A DNA stretch of 64,000 nt from Amycolatopsis saalfeldensis (GCF_900110575.1 NZ_FOEF01000024.1:1-64000); one strand, 5' to 3'. Shown: positions 24,531 through 33,231, counted from the first letter of the stretch. Numbers and translations are program-made. Notes: generated by a model not told the origin, from the letters alone.

Positions 24531-25508
24531 TCAGCCTGCGGGCTGCCAGCCGAGTCCGTAGGACCGGGCCGGTTCCAGGTCGTGGAAACTTGTGTGGACC
24601 TCGCCCACCGTGTCGGGCCACAGGGGTTTGCGCGGGGCCAAGGGGTCTTCCGCGTCTTTCGAGAACTCGCCGTCGATGCGCCAGAGCCGGGCTGGGAGGC
24701 GGCGGCGGTCGAAGCGGACGTTGAGGTCGAAGCTTTCGCACGGGTATTCGGGCGTGCAGCAGTAGAACGGCGAGGGGAACTCGTCCACCCTGATGCGGAA
24801 GAAGAACTCGTGCTGGTCGCCCGTGTCGAGGGGGTGCGGGGGGCGCAGCCGGAACGCGACGCGGGTGGAGGAGACCATGCGCTCGGAGTGCACTTCGCCG
24901 CCGGCGACGACGTCGATGCCGAGGCCTTCGAGAGTGGGCAGCGGCTGGCCCGGTTGCAGCGGGCGGGCCAGCGAGACCGAGTGCTCGATCTCCTCCAGCC
25001 CGTCGACGTGGCTGATGATCCGCCGCGTTTCGAACACTTCCGCGCCGGTGCCGCCGAGGGTCAGGCGCACGGCCAGCGCCGACGTGTGCCATGGGTCCTT
25101 GCGGCCCGCGTGGGTCAGCCGGCCCGGGGCCGCGTACGCGGTTTCGGCGATCAGGTAGACGACGTCGTCGGCGCGCCGCTGCATGGTGCGGACGTTGCGG
25201 TCCGCGCCGGTGCCGAGCTGTGTCAGCCGGTCGGTGTAACGCTGGCCGGCCGGGGTGCCGAAGCCGAACACCAGCCGGGCGACTTCCCGCTGCGATTCCG
25301 GCAGCCGCTTGATCAGGCTCCGCACCGTTTCGGCCACCTTGTCGCGGACCGTGCCGGGGCTGTCGTCGTCCTGGATGCCGCAGACCTGGCGAAGCAGGGC
25401 GCCGACATGCAAGGGCAGGTTCGGCGCCTGGATGCCCAGCCCCTTGCGAAGGGCTTTCAGCTCCGCTGAAAGCTCGTCGATCTTCGTGCCGGCCGCCACC
25501 TGGTCCAA
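24531..25508 (-). CDS. Actinobacterial protein of unknown function, divergent from XRE-NB-ARC regulator
   Basis: A 325-aa protein starting at TTG 25508, chosen because GGAGG lies seven bases upstream. The N-terminal half (LKALRKGLGIQAPNLPLHVG, a helical region and RNVRTMQRRADDVVYLIAE) matches an actinobacterial group often found beside XRE or STAND regulators. A helix-turn-helix-like element may lie around RDKVAETVRSLIKRLPESQ. The C-terminal half is beta-rich, with no known domain seen, and contains CCTPEYPCESFDLNVRF. Function unknown. It shares a control region with the 17-aa peptide and the regulator on the other strand. Confidence 0.65.
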   Translation of the reverse strand: MDQVAAGTKIDELSAELKALRKGLGIQAPNLPLHVGALLRQVCGIQDDDSPGTVRDKVAETVRSLIKRLPESQREVARLVFGFGTPAGQRYTDRLTQLGTGADRNVRTMQRRADDVVYLIAETAYAAPGRLTHAGRKDPWHTSALAVRLTLGGTGAEVFETRRIISHVDGLEEIEHSVSLARPLQPGQPLPTLEGLGIDVVAGGEVHSERMVSSTRVAFRLRPPHPLDTGDQHEFFFRIRVDEFPSPFYCCTPEYPCESFDLNVRFDRRRLPARLWRIDGEFSKDAEDPLAPRKPLWPDTVGEVHTSFHDLEPARSYGLGWQPAG

Positions 25509-25592
25509 GCCGTCACCTCCGTCTGGTCGATGCTCGCCGAGTGTACCCACGCAGCTTCCCCGCGACGAGACCGCGGAGACCGTTTCCCGGCT

Positions 25593-25659
25593 GTTTCCTG
25601 AATCAGGAAACAATGCAGGTCATTGGCGGTAAGCACCGTTTCCTGATATGAGGAAACGG
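25593..25659. promoter_or_regulatory. Two related palindromic operators
   Basis: Site 1 (25593-25611) is GTTTCCTGAATCAGGAAAC, a perfect palindrome around one central base. Site 2 (25636-25659) has arms CCGTTTCCT and AGGAAACGG around GATATG. They share the GTTTCCT/AGGAAAC arms with inner spacings of 5 and 6 bp, and a further half site GTTTCC lies at 25582-25587. They sit between the divergent 325-aa gene and the peptide/regulator unit, so both directions are probably controlled by the XRE protein. Confidence 0.7.
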
Positions 25660-25772
25660 GAAACTCCTGTTTTTCGCGCAATTCCCGAGTGAGTCTTGGG
25701 TGGTCGAAATCCTTCGGCGAACCAAATCGGCTCATCCCCTGTCGTCACGGGGATTCGGGAAAGGAAAACCGG

Positions 25773-25826
25773 ATGCACACGCACTTCATCGTCCTCATCG
25801 CCCAGTTGCTTTCGCTGCTCGGCTGA
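25773..25826 (+). CDS. Possible 17-residue hydrophobic peptide
   Basis: A short frame ATG to TGA encoding MHTHFIVLIAQLLSLLG. It has an AAAGGAAAA ribosome site 5-10 bases upstream. The peptide is almost purely hydrophobic after MHTH and could insert in a membrane or act as a signalling or leader peptide. It lies between the palindromes and the XRE-NB-ARC-TPR gene, 73 bp before that start. Without comparative data chance occurrence cannot be excluded. Confidence 0.4.
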   Translation: MHTHFIVLIAQLLSLLG

Positions 25827-25899
25827 CCAGTGCCAGGCCGGCGGTCCCGGGCCGCCGGCCGGCCTTCACTTCCGGCACCGGATGCGGGAGGATCACGGT

Positions 25900-28080
25900 A
25901 TGGCTGACTTTGGCACAGAATTGAGGCGCCGTCGCATGTCGGCTGGAATTTCACTCACCGCTTTCGCGGCCGCTGTTCATTTCACCAAGGGATATCTGAG
26001 CAAGGTGGAGACGGGCAAGGCGCGCGTCAACCGTGAATTGGCCAAGGCGTGCGATCGTGCGCTTGATGCGCGCGGCGAGCTGCTCGCGGTGTTCGCCGAC
26101 CGCGCGGTCGCGCGCCGCAGCGCCGGCGGCATCGTCGGGCTGCCGGACGGCGGCGGGCTCTTCATCGGCCGTGAGGCCGAGCTGGCGGAACTGACCGCGC
26201 GGCTGCGTGACCCGGGAACCGGGCGGGCCGGCGTGGTGCACGGCATGGCCGGCTCGGGCAAGACCGCGCTGGCCGTCGCCGCCGCGCGCGCCGCGCTGCC
26301 CGCGTTTCCCGACGGCTGCCTGTTCTTCGATTTCCACGGCCACACCCCCGGAGCCGAAGCGCTTTCCGCCGTCGAAGGCCTGCGCCGGCTGGTGAGCCTG
26401 CTCGGCATCGCGCCCGCGCAGGTGCCCTCGGACGAGGACGGCCTGGCGAACCTGGTGCGCGACCAGTTGCGCGAACGCCGGGTGCTGCTGGTGCTCGACA
26501 ACGTGCGGACGGCGAACCAGGTCCGCGCCGTGATCCCCGGCGGCACCGCCTCGCGGGTGCTCGTGACCAGCCGCGGGCGGCTGCCCGCGCTCGACGACGC
26601 CTGGCACTTCCCCGTCGGCGTGCTGCCGAGGCAGGACGCGGTCGCCCTGCTGCGCTCGATCGCCGGCGAGCGGGACACCGGTGACGACGCCGTCGCGGGG
26701 GAGATCGCCGACTACTGCGGCCGCCTTCCGCTCGCCGTCCGCATCGCCGCCGCGCGGTTCGTGGCGGGCGGCTGGACCGCGGCGCGGTTGCGCGACCGGC
26801 TGGCCGGGGAGGACACCCGGCTCGGCGCGCTGGACGACGGGGAACGCAGCGTCGCCACGGCCTTCGCCGTTTCCTGCGCGGCCCTGCCCGAGGACCAGCG
26901 GCGGCTGTTCGGGCTGCTCGCGCTGCACCCGGCCGCCGCCGCGGAGAGCACGTCCGCCGACGCGCTGGCCGGCCTCGGCGCGGGGGAGGCGGACCGGTTG
27001 CTCGACCGGCTCCACGACGCGCACCTCGTGGTCCGCGACGAGGACGGTTACGTCGAAATGCACGACCTGATGCGGATGTTCGCCCTGCGCCGCGTGCTGC
27101 CGGAGATCGCGGAGGCCGACCGCGTGGCGGCGGTCGTGCGGCTGGTCGAGCACGTCGTGGGGACCGTCTTCGCCGCGGACGAGCTGACCGAGCCCCACCG
27201 CTTCCGGCCCGATACCGGCGCGGCGCGGCCATCCCGCCTGCCCTTCGCAGACGCCGATGGAGCGCTGGCCTGGCTCGGCGCCCAATGGCCGGTGCTGGCC
27301 GACCTCGTGGCGGTGGCCGCGGACCACGGGCTGGGGCGGCGCTGCTGGCAGCTGGCGTTCATGCTCCGCGGTTTCTTCTTCCGCGAGAAGCTGTTCGAGC
27401 CGTGGATCCGCACCCATCGGCGGGCGCTGGAGGCCGCGGACGAGCCCGGCGCGCAGGGCCTGATCCTGAACAACCTCGGCATGGCCTACGTCGAGTCCGG
27501 CGATGCCGCCGAGGCGATCCGCTGCCACCGGCTGGCCCAGGAGCGCTTCGCCGAGGCGGACGACGAGCGCGGGCTGGTCGACGCGTTGTCCAGCCTCGCC
27601 TGGGCCCGGCTGTACGCCGGCGAGCCGGAACCCGCGCTGGCCGACCTGAGGCAGGTGCTGGAGGTCTACCGCCGCACCGGCCGGACCCGCAACGTCGTGA
27701 TCGCGCTGCGGGGCATCGCGTACGCGTGTTCGGAGCTGGGACGGCACGACGAAGCCGTTGCCTCGGCTGGGGAAGCGAACGACCTCGCCCAGCTCCCGGT
27801 GGACCAGGCGATGTCGGCGAACTGCTTGGCCTGGATGTGTTTCCGCGCCGGGCGAGCGGAGGCCGCCGAGCGCGGGTACCTGGCCGCGGCCGAGATCGCC
27901 GACCAGGCCGGCAGCGATTACGAGCGGGCGCGGGCGCTGCTGGGCCTAGGCAACGTCGCCGCGGGCCGGGGCGAGGGCGACGCTGCGGCCCGATGGTGGG
28001 CCGAGGCGGCGGGCTACCGCGTGAAACTCGACCCGGCGGTGCTGGGGGAGGCCCGGGTCCGGCAGGAGTCGCGCGGCTGA
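25900..28080 (+). CDS. XRE-NB-ARC-TPR (STAND) transcriptional regulator
   Basis: A 726-aa signal-transduction ATPase. Residues 1-60 are a XRE helix-turn-helix (SLTAFAAAVHFTKGYLSKVE). Residues 85-390 are an NB-ARC module with the P-loop GMAGSGKT (115-122), Walker B VLLVLDNV (about 195-202), the GLPL-like motif GRLPLAVRIA (about 273-282) and the MHD motif in EMHDLMR (near 387). Residues 480-720 are TPR repeats (LNNLGMAYVESGDAAEAIRC and similar). The plan resembles SARP-type STAND regulators, with a XRE domain replacing the SARP output domain. The TPR array probably senses a ligand or peptide. GGGAGGA precedes the ATG at 25900. Confidence 0.92.
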   Translation: MADFGTELRRRRMSAGISLTAFAAAVHFTKGYLSKVETGKARVNRELAKACDRALDARGELLAVFADRAVARRSAGGIVGLPDGGGLFIGREAELAELTARLRDPGTGRAGVVHGMAGSGKTALAVAAARAALPAFPDGCLFFDFHGHTPGAEALSAVEGLRRLVSLLGIAPAQVPSDEDGLANLVRDQLRERRVLLVLDNVRTANQVRAVIPGGTASRVLVTSRGRLPALDDAWHFPVGVLPRQDAVALLRSIAGERDTGDDAVAGEIADYCGRLPLAVRIAAARFVAGGWTAARLRDRLAGEDTRLGALDDGERSVATAFAVSCAALPEDQRRLFGLLALHPAAAAESTSADALAGLGAGEADRLLDRLHDAHLVVRDEDGYVEMHDLMRMFALRRVLPEIAEADRVAAVVRLVEHVVGTVFAADELTEPHRFRPDTGAARPSRLPFADADGALAWLGAQWPVLADLVAVAADHGLGRRCWQLAFMLRGFFFREKLFEPWIRTHRRALEAADEPGAQGLILNNLGMAYVESGDAAEAIRCHRLAQERFAEADDERGLVDALSSLAWARLYAGEPEPALADLRQVLEVYRRTGRTRNVVIALRGIAYACSELGRHDEAVASAGEANDLAQLPVDQAMSANCLAWMCFRAGRAEAAERGYLAAAEIADQAGSDYERARALLGLGNVAAGRGEGDAAARWWAEAAGYRVKLDPAVLGEARVRQESRG

Positions 28081-28084
28081 GCGC

Positions 28085-28296
28085 GTGCCGCTCTCCCCGA
28101 TCCCGAGCACCTTCAGCGGCACTCCGGCGAACTGGGCGAACGGGGCAGCGTCGATCTCGCTCGGGGTGAGGTCGTGGATCCGGCCGTTCGGCGTGGACGG
28201 CCGGATGCCGGCTGAGCGTCGAGCGCGGCTTTCAGGACGGCGGCGTCGAGGTGGTCGGGATGGTCGTGCGTGACGAGCACGGCGGCGAGAACTGTT
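28085..28296 (-). pseudogene. Fragment of an MBL-fold metallo-hydrolase
   Basis: Reading the minus strand from about 28296, one frame gives AVLVTHDHPDHLDAAVLKAA, containing the HxHxDH zinc motif of MBL-fold hydrolases. Near 28200 the homology shifts frame and continues as PNGRIHDLTPSEIDAAPFAQ and then VPLKVLGIGE. The N-terminus before the zinc motif and the whole C-terminal half are missing. A truncated, frameshifted remnant convergent with the NB-ARC gene. Confidence 0.7.
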
Positions 28297-28423
28297 GCCC
28301 GGTAAAGGGGAAACAGGAAACGCCTTGTCCGGCCGCGGCGGCCGGGCCACCCTGGATATAGGGGAAATTCCCTTCTGTGCCAACGGAAACCGCGGTTGCG
28401 GGACTACCACGAGGAGTCCGTCC

Positions 28424-28570
28424 ATGAGAATCATCTGCACTGTTTCGTCGCTCGTCCGGCTCGGCCTGTGGCTGGCCGGGATCGCGCTGCTGGCCGGGGT
28501 GGTGCTCGCCGCGCCGCCGTCTTCGGCGTCGGGGACCGCGCCGCCCGTTTCCCAGTCCCGCTCCCGGTAA
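28424..28570 (+). CDS. Small exported or membrane peptide (48 aa)
   Basis: A 48-residue protein with one hydrophobic helix (LGLWLAGIALLAGVVLA, about 13-29) and a Ser/Pro-rich tail (PPSSASGTAPPVSQSRSR). It could be a signal peptide releasing a tail of about 18 residues or a single-pass membrane peptide. GAGGAG lies ten bases before the ATG at 28424. About 105 bp upstream, AGGAAACG (28315-28322) matches the arms of the palindromes in front of the NB-ARC regulator, suggesting shared control. Function unknown. Confidence 0.55.
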   Translation: MRIICTVSSLVRLGLWLAGIALLAGVVLAAPPSSASGTAPPVSQSRSR

Positions 28571-28651
28571 GCGTCCACGATGTGGTCCGGCGTTGACCCC
28601 GGCCGCATTTTGGATCCAAACTGGGGGGACTTTCCCGGACCTGGAGGCGGC

Positions 28652-29869
28652 ATGACGTTCTCGTTCCTCAGTCATCTGGAGTGCTCGCGGACCGGGGAGC
28701 GCTACGAAGCCGACGAGGTGGCCGGGACGTCCGCGGCCGGTGCGCCGCTGCTGGCGCGGTACGACCTGGAGCGGGTGCGCGAGACCGTGACGCCCGCCGA
28801 GATCGCCGCGCGGGAGCCGAATCTGTGGCGCTACCACGAAGTTCTGCCGGTGCGCCGCCCCGAGCACGTGGTGACGCTCGGGGAGGGGATGACGCCGCTG
28901 CTGCCGACGCCCGCGTACGGCAAGCAGGCCGGCGTGCCCCGGCTGCTGATGAAGGACGAGGGGCTGGTCCCGACCGGCTCGTTCAAGGCCCGTGGCGCCG
29001 CGGTCGGCGTCTCGCGGGCGCTGGAGCTGGGCGTGCGCGGCGTCGCGATGCCGACGAACGGCAACGCGGGCGCGGCCTGGGCGCTCTACGCCGCGCGGGC
29101 CGGAATGCGGAGCCTGATCGCGATGCCCGACGACGCGCCCGCGATCACCATGAAGGAGTGCCTGGCCAGCGGCGCCGAGCTGTACCGGGTGGACGGATTG
29201 ATCGGCGACGCCGGCAAGCTCGTCCACGCCGCGGTCGCCGAACGGGGCGGCTACCAGGAAGTCTCCACGCTCAAGGAGCCCTACCGGCTCGAGGGCAAGA
29301 AGACCATGGGCTACGAGATCGCCGAGCAGCTCGGCTGGCGGATGCCGGACGTGCTGCTGTACCCGACCGGCGGCGGCGTCGGCCTGATCGGGATCCACAA
29401 GGCGTTGCTGGAGCTCAAAGAACTGGGCTGGCTCTCCGGTGAGCTGCCGCGCCTGGTCGCGGTCCAGGCCACGGGCTGCGCGCCGATCGTCGAGGCTTTT
29501 TCCCGTGGCGCCAGGGAAAGCGAGCCGTGGCCGGAGGCCAAGACGGTCGCCTTCGGCATCACCGTGCCCAAAGCGCTCGGCGATTTCCTGGTCTTGGACG
29601 CGATTTACGCGACGGGCGGCACCGCCGTCGCCGTCACCGACGAAGACCTGCTCGCCGCGCAGCGACGGCTCGCGGGGCTGGAGGGCGCGTTCATCTGCCC
29701 CGAGGGCGCGGCCTGTTTCGCCGCCGTCGACCAGCTGCGCGAGTCCGGCTGGCTGGACGGCGGCGAGGAGGTCGTGGTGCTCAACACCGGGGCCGGCATC
29801 AAGTACCCCGAGACGATCGACGTCGACGTGCCGCTGCTGGCCAAGGACGGCGCCATCCCGCCGGCCTGA
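28652..29869 (+). CDS. thrC: Threonine synthase (PLP-dependent)
   Basis: A 405-aa fold-type II PLP enzyme converting O-phosphohomoserine to threonine. The PLP lysine is K112 in LVPTGSFKARG, the phosphate-binding loop is in PTGGGVGLIG, and the N-terminal segment around LWRYHEVLPV is typical of the plant/actinobacterial-type threonine synthase. CTGGAGGCGG precedes the ATG at 28652. It is not in a hom-thrB cluster, so it may be a second copy or related pyridoxal lyase. The GntR gene follows 43 bp downstream and is probably co-transcribed. Confidence 0.85.
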   Translation: MTFSFLSHLECSRTGERYEADEVAGTSAAGAPLLARYDLERVRETVTPAEIAAREPNLWRYHEVLPVRRPEHVVTLGEGMTPLLPTPAYGKQAGVPRLLMKDEGLVPTGSFKARGAAVGVSRALELGVRGVAMPTNGNAGAAWALYAARAGMRSLIAMPDDAPAITMKECLASGAELYRVDGLIGDAGKLVHAAVAERGGYQEVSTLKEPYRLEGKKTMGYEIAEQLGWRMPDVLLYPTGGGVGLIGIHKALLELKELGWLSGELPRLVAVQATGCAPIVEAFSRGARESEPWPEAKTVAFGITVPKALGDFLVLDAIYATGGTAVAVTDEDLLAAQRRLAGLEGAFICPEGAACFAAVDQLRESGWLDGGEEVVVLNTGAGIKYPETIDVDVPLLAKDGAIPPA

Positions 29870-29912
29870 GCGGCCAGGATTGGATCCGATCGCCGGGAGG
29901 AGGCGCGAGCAG

Positions 29913-30563
29913 ATGGACGCTCCCGAAACGGGCAGCCTGGTCCGCGCGGCGTACGCGGCGGTCCGGGAGGCGGTGCTGACCCGCGAGCTGAGGCCTGGCG
30001 AGCGCGTCACCGTGCGGCCGTTGAGCGAACGGCTCGGCATCTCCCCGACCCCGCTGAAGGCCGCGCTGGCGATCCTGGAACGCGAGGGTTTCCTGGTTTC
30101 CCGGCCGCATTCGGGCTACTTCGTGGCCGAGCTGACCGTCGCGGACCTGCGTGACCTCTACGAACTGCGCTCCGCCGTGGACACCCTCGCCGCCCGCGAC
30201 CTCGCCCGCAGCCGGCCGCCGGAGCTGCTGGCCCGGCTCGGCGAGCTGATCGACGGCCAGCGGGCCGCGCTGGAGGACGGCGACCTCACCCGCTACGCCG
30301 AGCTGGACCGGGAGTTCCACACGCTGATCTGGCAGGCCTCGCCGAACCGCCGCCTGCCGGCGATCGCGGACCTGCTCGGCGCGCAGCTGCAGCTCGGGCA
30401 GAACGTGACCGTCTCGGTGCCCGGCCGTCCCGAGGCCAGCCTCGGCGAGCACCGCGAGATCCTCGACGCCCTGTGCTCCGGCGACACCGCGGCCGCCGAG
30501 CAGGCCACCCGGCGGCACATCACGCAGGTGATCCGGGCGCTGGAAACCGCGCTGCCGCGCTGA
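29913..30563 (+). CDS. GntR family regulator (FadR/FCD subfamily)
   Basis: A 216-aa regulator. Residues 8-75 are a winged helix of the GntR type (LSERLGISPTPLKAALAILE); residues 85-205 are an all-helical FCD effector domain with metal-ligand-type residues (LDREFHTLIWQAS, and H in LGEHREILDAL and RRHITQVI). GGGAGGAGG is upstream of the ATG at 29913. It follows threonine synthase closely. A G-rich minisatellite starts after its stop. Confidence 0.9.
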   Translation: MDAPETGSLVRAAYAAVREAVLTRELRPGERVTVRPLSERLGISPTPLKAALAILEREGFLVSRPHSGYFVAELTVADLRDLYELRSAVDTLAARDLARSRPPELLARLGELIDGQRAALEDGDLTRYAELDREFHTLIWQASPNRRLPAIADLLGAQLQLGQNVTVSVPGRPEASLGEHREILDALCSGDTAAAEQATRRHITQVIRALETALPR

Positions 30564-30597
30564 TCCGACGGCCGGGGCCGGAGGAGGGCAGCCGGAC

Positions 30598-30790
30598 GGC
30601 GAGCGGGCGACCGGAGTGCGGAGTGCGGGTGGCCGGAGTGCGGCGAGTGGGCGAGCGGGTGGCCGGAGTGCGGCGATCGGAGAGGCCAGCGGAGCGGCCG
30701 GAGTGTGGGTGGCCGGAGTGCGGCGATCGGAGAGGCCAGCGGGGCGGCCGGAGTGCGGCCAGCGGGGCGGCCGGAGTGTGGCGGCAGGGG
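30598..30790 (+). repeat. G-rich minisatellite between gntR and gltX
   Basis: The octamer CCGGAGTG recurs at least seven times between 30611 and 30778. A longer stretch, starting ggtggccggagtgcggcgat, is present at about 30659 and again 50 bp later. The + strand is G-rich. It fills most of the 300-bp spacer before the tRNA synthetase gene; no gene is supported in it. Confidence 0.85.
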
Positions 30791-30887
30791 CGGCTGACGG
30801 TGCCCGGAGGGCGGCCGACCGGCGGAGATAGGCTGGTGGGGTTCCCCTGCCCTGCCTGACCGAGAGCCGCCCGGAGTGCCGACGCCC

Positions 30888-32540
30888 ATGCTGGACCGAG
30901 CCGTCATCGATGCCCTGTTCCCCGCGGACCTGCCCGAGCCCGAGCACTGGGAGCGGCGTTACCCGGCGCGGCCGCTGGCCGAGGGCGCCAAGGTGACCCG
31001 GTTCGGCCCGTCCCCGACCGGGTTCGTGCACATCGGCGGCATCTACACGGCCACCATCGACCAGGACGTGGCGCGCCACTCCGGAGGCCGTTACCTGGTG
31101 CGGGTCGAGGACACCGACCAGTCCCGCGAGGTCGAGGGCGCGGTGGAGCAGTTCGAGCGCGGCTTCTCCTACTTCCGCCTGGCCGCGGACGAGGACATCA
31201 CCCGCGGCGGCGACTACGGGCCGTACCAGCAGTCGGCGCGCGAGGAGATCTACCTCAGCTACGTCCGGCACCTGCTGCGCGAGGGCCGTGCGTACATCGA
31301 CTTCGCCACGAAGGACGAGCTGGCCTCGATCACCTCCCGCCAGCAGGCCACCAAGCTGCCCACCGGCTACTACGGCTCGTGGGCGCTCTGGCGCGACGCC
31401 GAACCGGCCGACGTGCAGGCCAAGCTCGACGCCGGTGAGCCGTGGGTGGTGCGGTTCCGCGCGCCCGACGACACCGGCGCCCGGGTGCGGTTCACCGACG
31501 CCATCCGCGGCACGATCGAGGCCGAGGCCAACCGCAACGACGTGGTGATCCTCAAGAGCTCCGAGCAGAGCCCGCGGCTGCCGACCTACCACTTCGCGCA
31601 CGCGGTCGACGACCACCTGATGCGCGTCAACCTGGTCATCCGCGGCGACGAGTGGATCTCGTCGGTGCCGGTGCACCAGCAGCTGTTCGACGCGCTCGGC
31701 TTCGAGCCGATCACCTACGCGCACATCGCCCCGCTGATGAAGCAGGAGGGCGGCAGCAAGCGCAAGCTGTCCAAGCGCAAGGACCCGGAGGCGTCGGTCG
31801 ACTTCTACATCGAAGCCGGCTACCCGGCCGACGCCGTCCTCTACTACCTGCGCGGTCTGGCGAACGGCCGTCTCGCCGAGCTGCCGCTGGAGCAGGCGCT
31901 GGCCGAGCCGATCCGCCTGGAGGAGTGCGGCGTCGCCGGCCCGCTGGTGGACCTGGTCAAGCTCGACGACCTCGCCGCCGACCACATCGCCACGCTGTCC
32001 GGGCAGGACATCCTCGACGCCGTGCGCGCGTGGGCCGGGCAGTTCGACCCCGAGCTGCTCGCGGTGCTCGACGCCGAGCCGGAGCTGGCGCTGCGCGCGC
32101 TGGCCGTCGAGCGTGAAGGGGCGGAGAACCCCCGCAAGGACCTCAAGCGGTGGGGCGAGTTCCGTGCCGTGTATGGGTTCTTCTTCCCGCAGCTGCACGC
32201 CGCCGTGACCGGGCCGGACGACGAGCGGATCGCCGCGCTCGGGGTCGCCCCCGAGGTGGTGCGCGCGGTCGCCGCCGACTTCGTCGCGAACTACCGGCAG
32301 CTCGACGACGGCCAGGAGTGGTTCCAGCAGATCCGCGACGTCGCCGCCAAGCACGGTTTTGCCCGCAACGCCAAGGAGTTCAAGAAGGACCCGGACGCGT
32401 TCCCCGGCTCCATCCGGGAGGCGTCGCAGATCATCCGGCTCGCGATCACCGGCTCCACCCGCAGCCCCGACCTGCACTCCATCACCCAGGCCCTCGGCCA
32501 GGAGGAGACGCTGCGGCGGTTCGCGGCCTTGACCGCGTAA
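30888..32540 (+). CDS. gltX: Glutamate--tRNA ligase, divergent form
   Basis: A 550-aa class I aminoacyl-tRNA synthetase that charges tRNA with glutamate. The HIGH-like motif is in FGPSPTGFVHIGG (39-51) and the KMSKS-like motif is KRKLSKRKD near residue 290. It is longer than the common bacterial GluRS and belongs to a second, scattered type found in some actinobacteria and clostridia, starting MLDR and containing ELFPADLPEPEHWE-like sequence (here ALFPADLPEPEHWERR). The housekeeping gltX is probably elsewhere. The ATG at 30888 is chosen on that conserved start; an in-frame GTG lies at 30876. The minisatellite upstream occupies its promoter region. Confidence 0.88.
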   Translation: MLDRAVIDALFPADLPEPEHWERRYPARPLAEGAKVTRFGPSPTGFVHIGGIYTATIDQDVARHSGGRYLVRVEDTDQSREVEGAVEQFERGFSYFRLAADEDITRGGDYGPYQQSAREEIYLSYVRHLLREGRAYIDFATKDELASITSRQQATKLPTGYYGSWALWRDAEPADVQAKLDAGEPWVVRFRAPDDTGARVRFTDAIRGTIEAEANRNDVVILKSSEQSPRLPTYHFAHAVDDHLMRVNLVIRGDEWISSVPVHQQLFDALGFEPITYAHIAPLMKQEGGSKRKLSKRKDPEASVDFYIEAGYPADAVLYYLRGLANGRLAELPLEQALAEPIRLEECGVAGPLVDLVKLDDLAADHIATLSGQDILDAVRAWAGQFDPELLAVLDAEPELALRALAVEREGAENPRKDLKRWGEFRAVYGFFFPQLHAAVTGPDDERIAALGVAPEVVRAVAADFVANYRQLDDGQEWFQQIRDVAAKHGFARNAKEFKKDPDAFPGSIREASQIIRLAITGSTRSPDLHSITQALGQEETLRRFAALTA

Positions 32541-32547
32541 ACCGGCG

Positions 32548-33231
32548 TCACGCCTCGCCGACGACGACCAGCGCTTCGGACAGCGGTTTGCGCCGCAGGT
32601 CCGGCACTTCGCAGTCGTCGGCGGGGTGGCCGACCGGGAACAGGATGAACGGCCGCTCGGTGGCCGGGCGGCCGAACAGCCCGGTCAGGAACGCCATCGG
32701 GCTGGGCGTGTGGGTCAGCGTCGCCAGGCCCATCGTGTGCAGGGCCGTGATGAACAGGCCGCAGGCGATGCCGACGCTCTCGGAGACGTAGTAGTTCTTG
32801 CGCAGCCCGCCGTCCGGGCGCGGGGTGCTCTTCTGCGCGAAGGCCACCACCAGCCACGGCGCGACCTCCAGGAATTCCTTGTCCTCATTGGTTTCCAGCG
32901 GGGCGAGTGCGTCGTGCCACTGCGGGGCGGAGCGCTCGCGGTAGAACCGGCGCTCCTCTTCCTCGGCGCCCGCCCGCACCTGCCGTTTGAGCGCGGGATC
33001 CCTGGTCGCGGCGAAGGTCCACGGCTGGTGGTGCGCCCCGCTCGGCGCCGTGTTGGCGACGCGCACCGCGGTCTGGATCGCGGCCAGCGGCAGGGGCTCG
33101 GGCGAGAACCACCGCACCGAACGGCGGGTCTCCAGGTGCTCGTGCAGCTCCCGGCCGCGCCGCAGCCCTTCGCCGTCCGAAAGGCGTTGGGGCGAGTAGG
33201 GGACGAAGGGGTGGCTGTGGGTTCGGGGCAC
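32548..33231 (-). CDS. Nitroreductase family protein (iodotyrosine deiodinase-like)
   Basis: A 227-aa FMN-dependent nitroreductase-fold enzyme. The FMN-binding start RRSVRWFSPEPLP, then ANTAPSGAHHQPWTF (about 62-76), EVAPWLVVAFAQKS and the C-terminal HTPSPMAFLTGLFGR are characteristic of the iodotyrosine deiodinase/BluB branch, which includes reductive dehalogenation of halotyrosines. Substrate here unknown. The GTG at 33231 is assumed to be the start. Divergent from a LysR gene 72 bp away. Confidence 0.8.
   Translation of the reverse strand: MPRTHSHPFVPYSPQRLSDGEGLRRGRELHEHLETRRSVRWFSPEPLPLAAIQTAVRVANTAPSGAHHQPWTFAATRDPALKRQVRAGAEEEERRFYRERSAPQWHDALAPLETNEDKEFLEVAPWLVVAFAQKSTPRPDGGLRKNYYVSESVGIACGLFITALHTMGLATLTHTPSPMAFLTGLFGRPATERPFILFPVGHPADDCEVPDLRRKPLSEALVVVGEA

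Noticed and set aside
29799..32477. 892-codon minus-strand open frame
   Set aside because: Antisense of GntR, the minisatellite and GltX; composition is that of a shadow frame.
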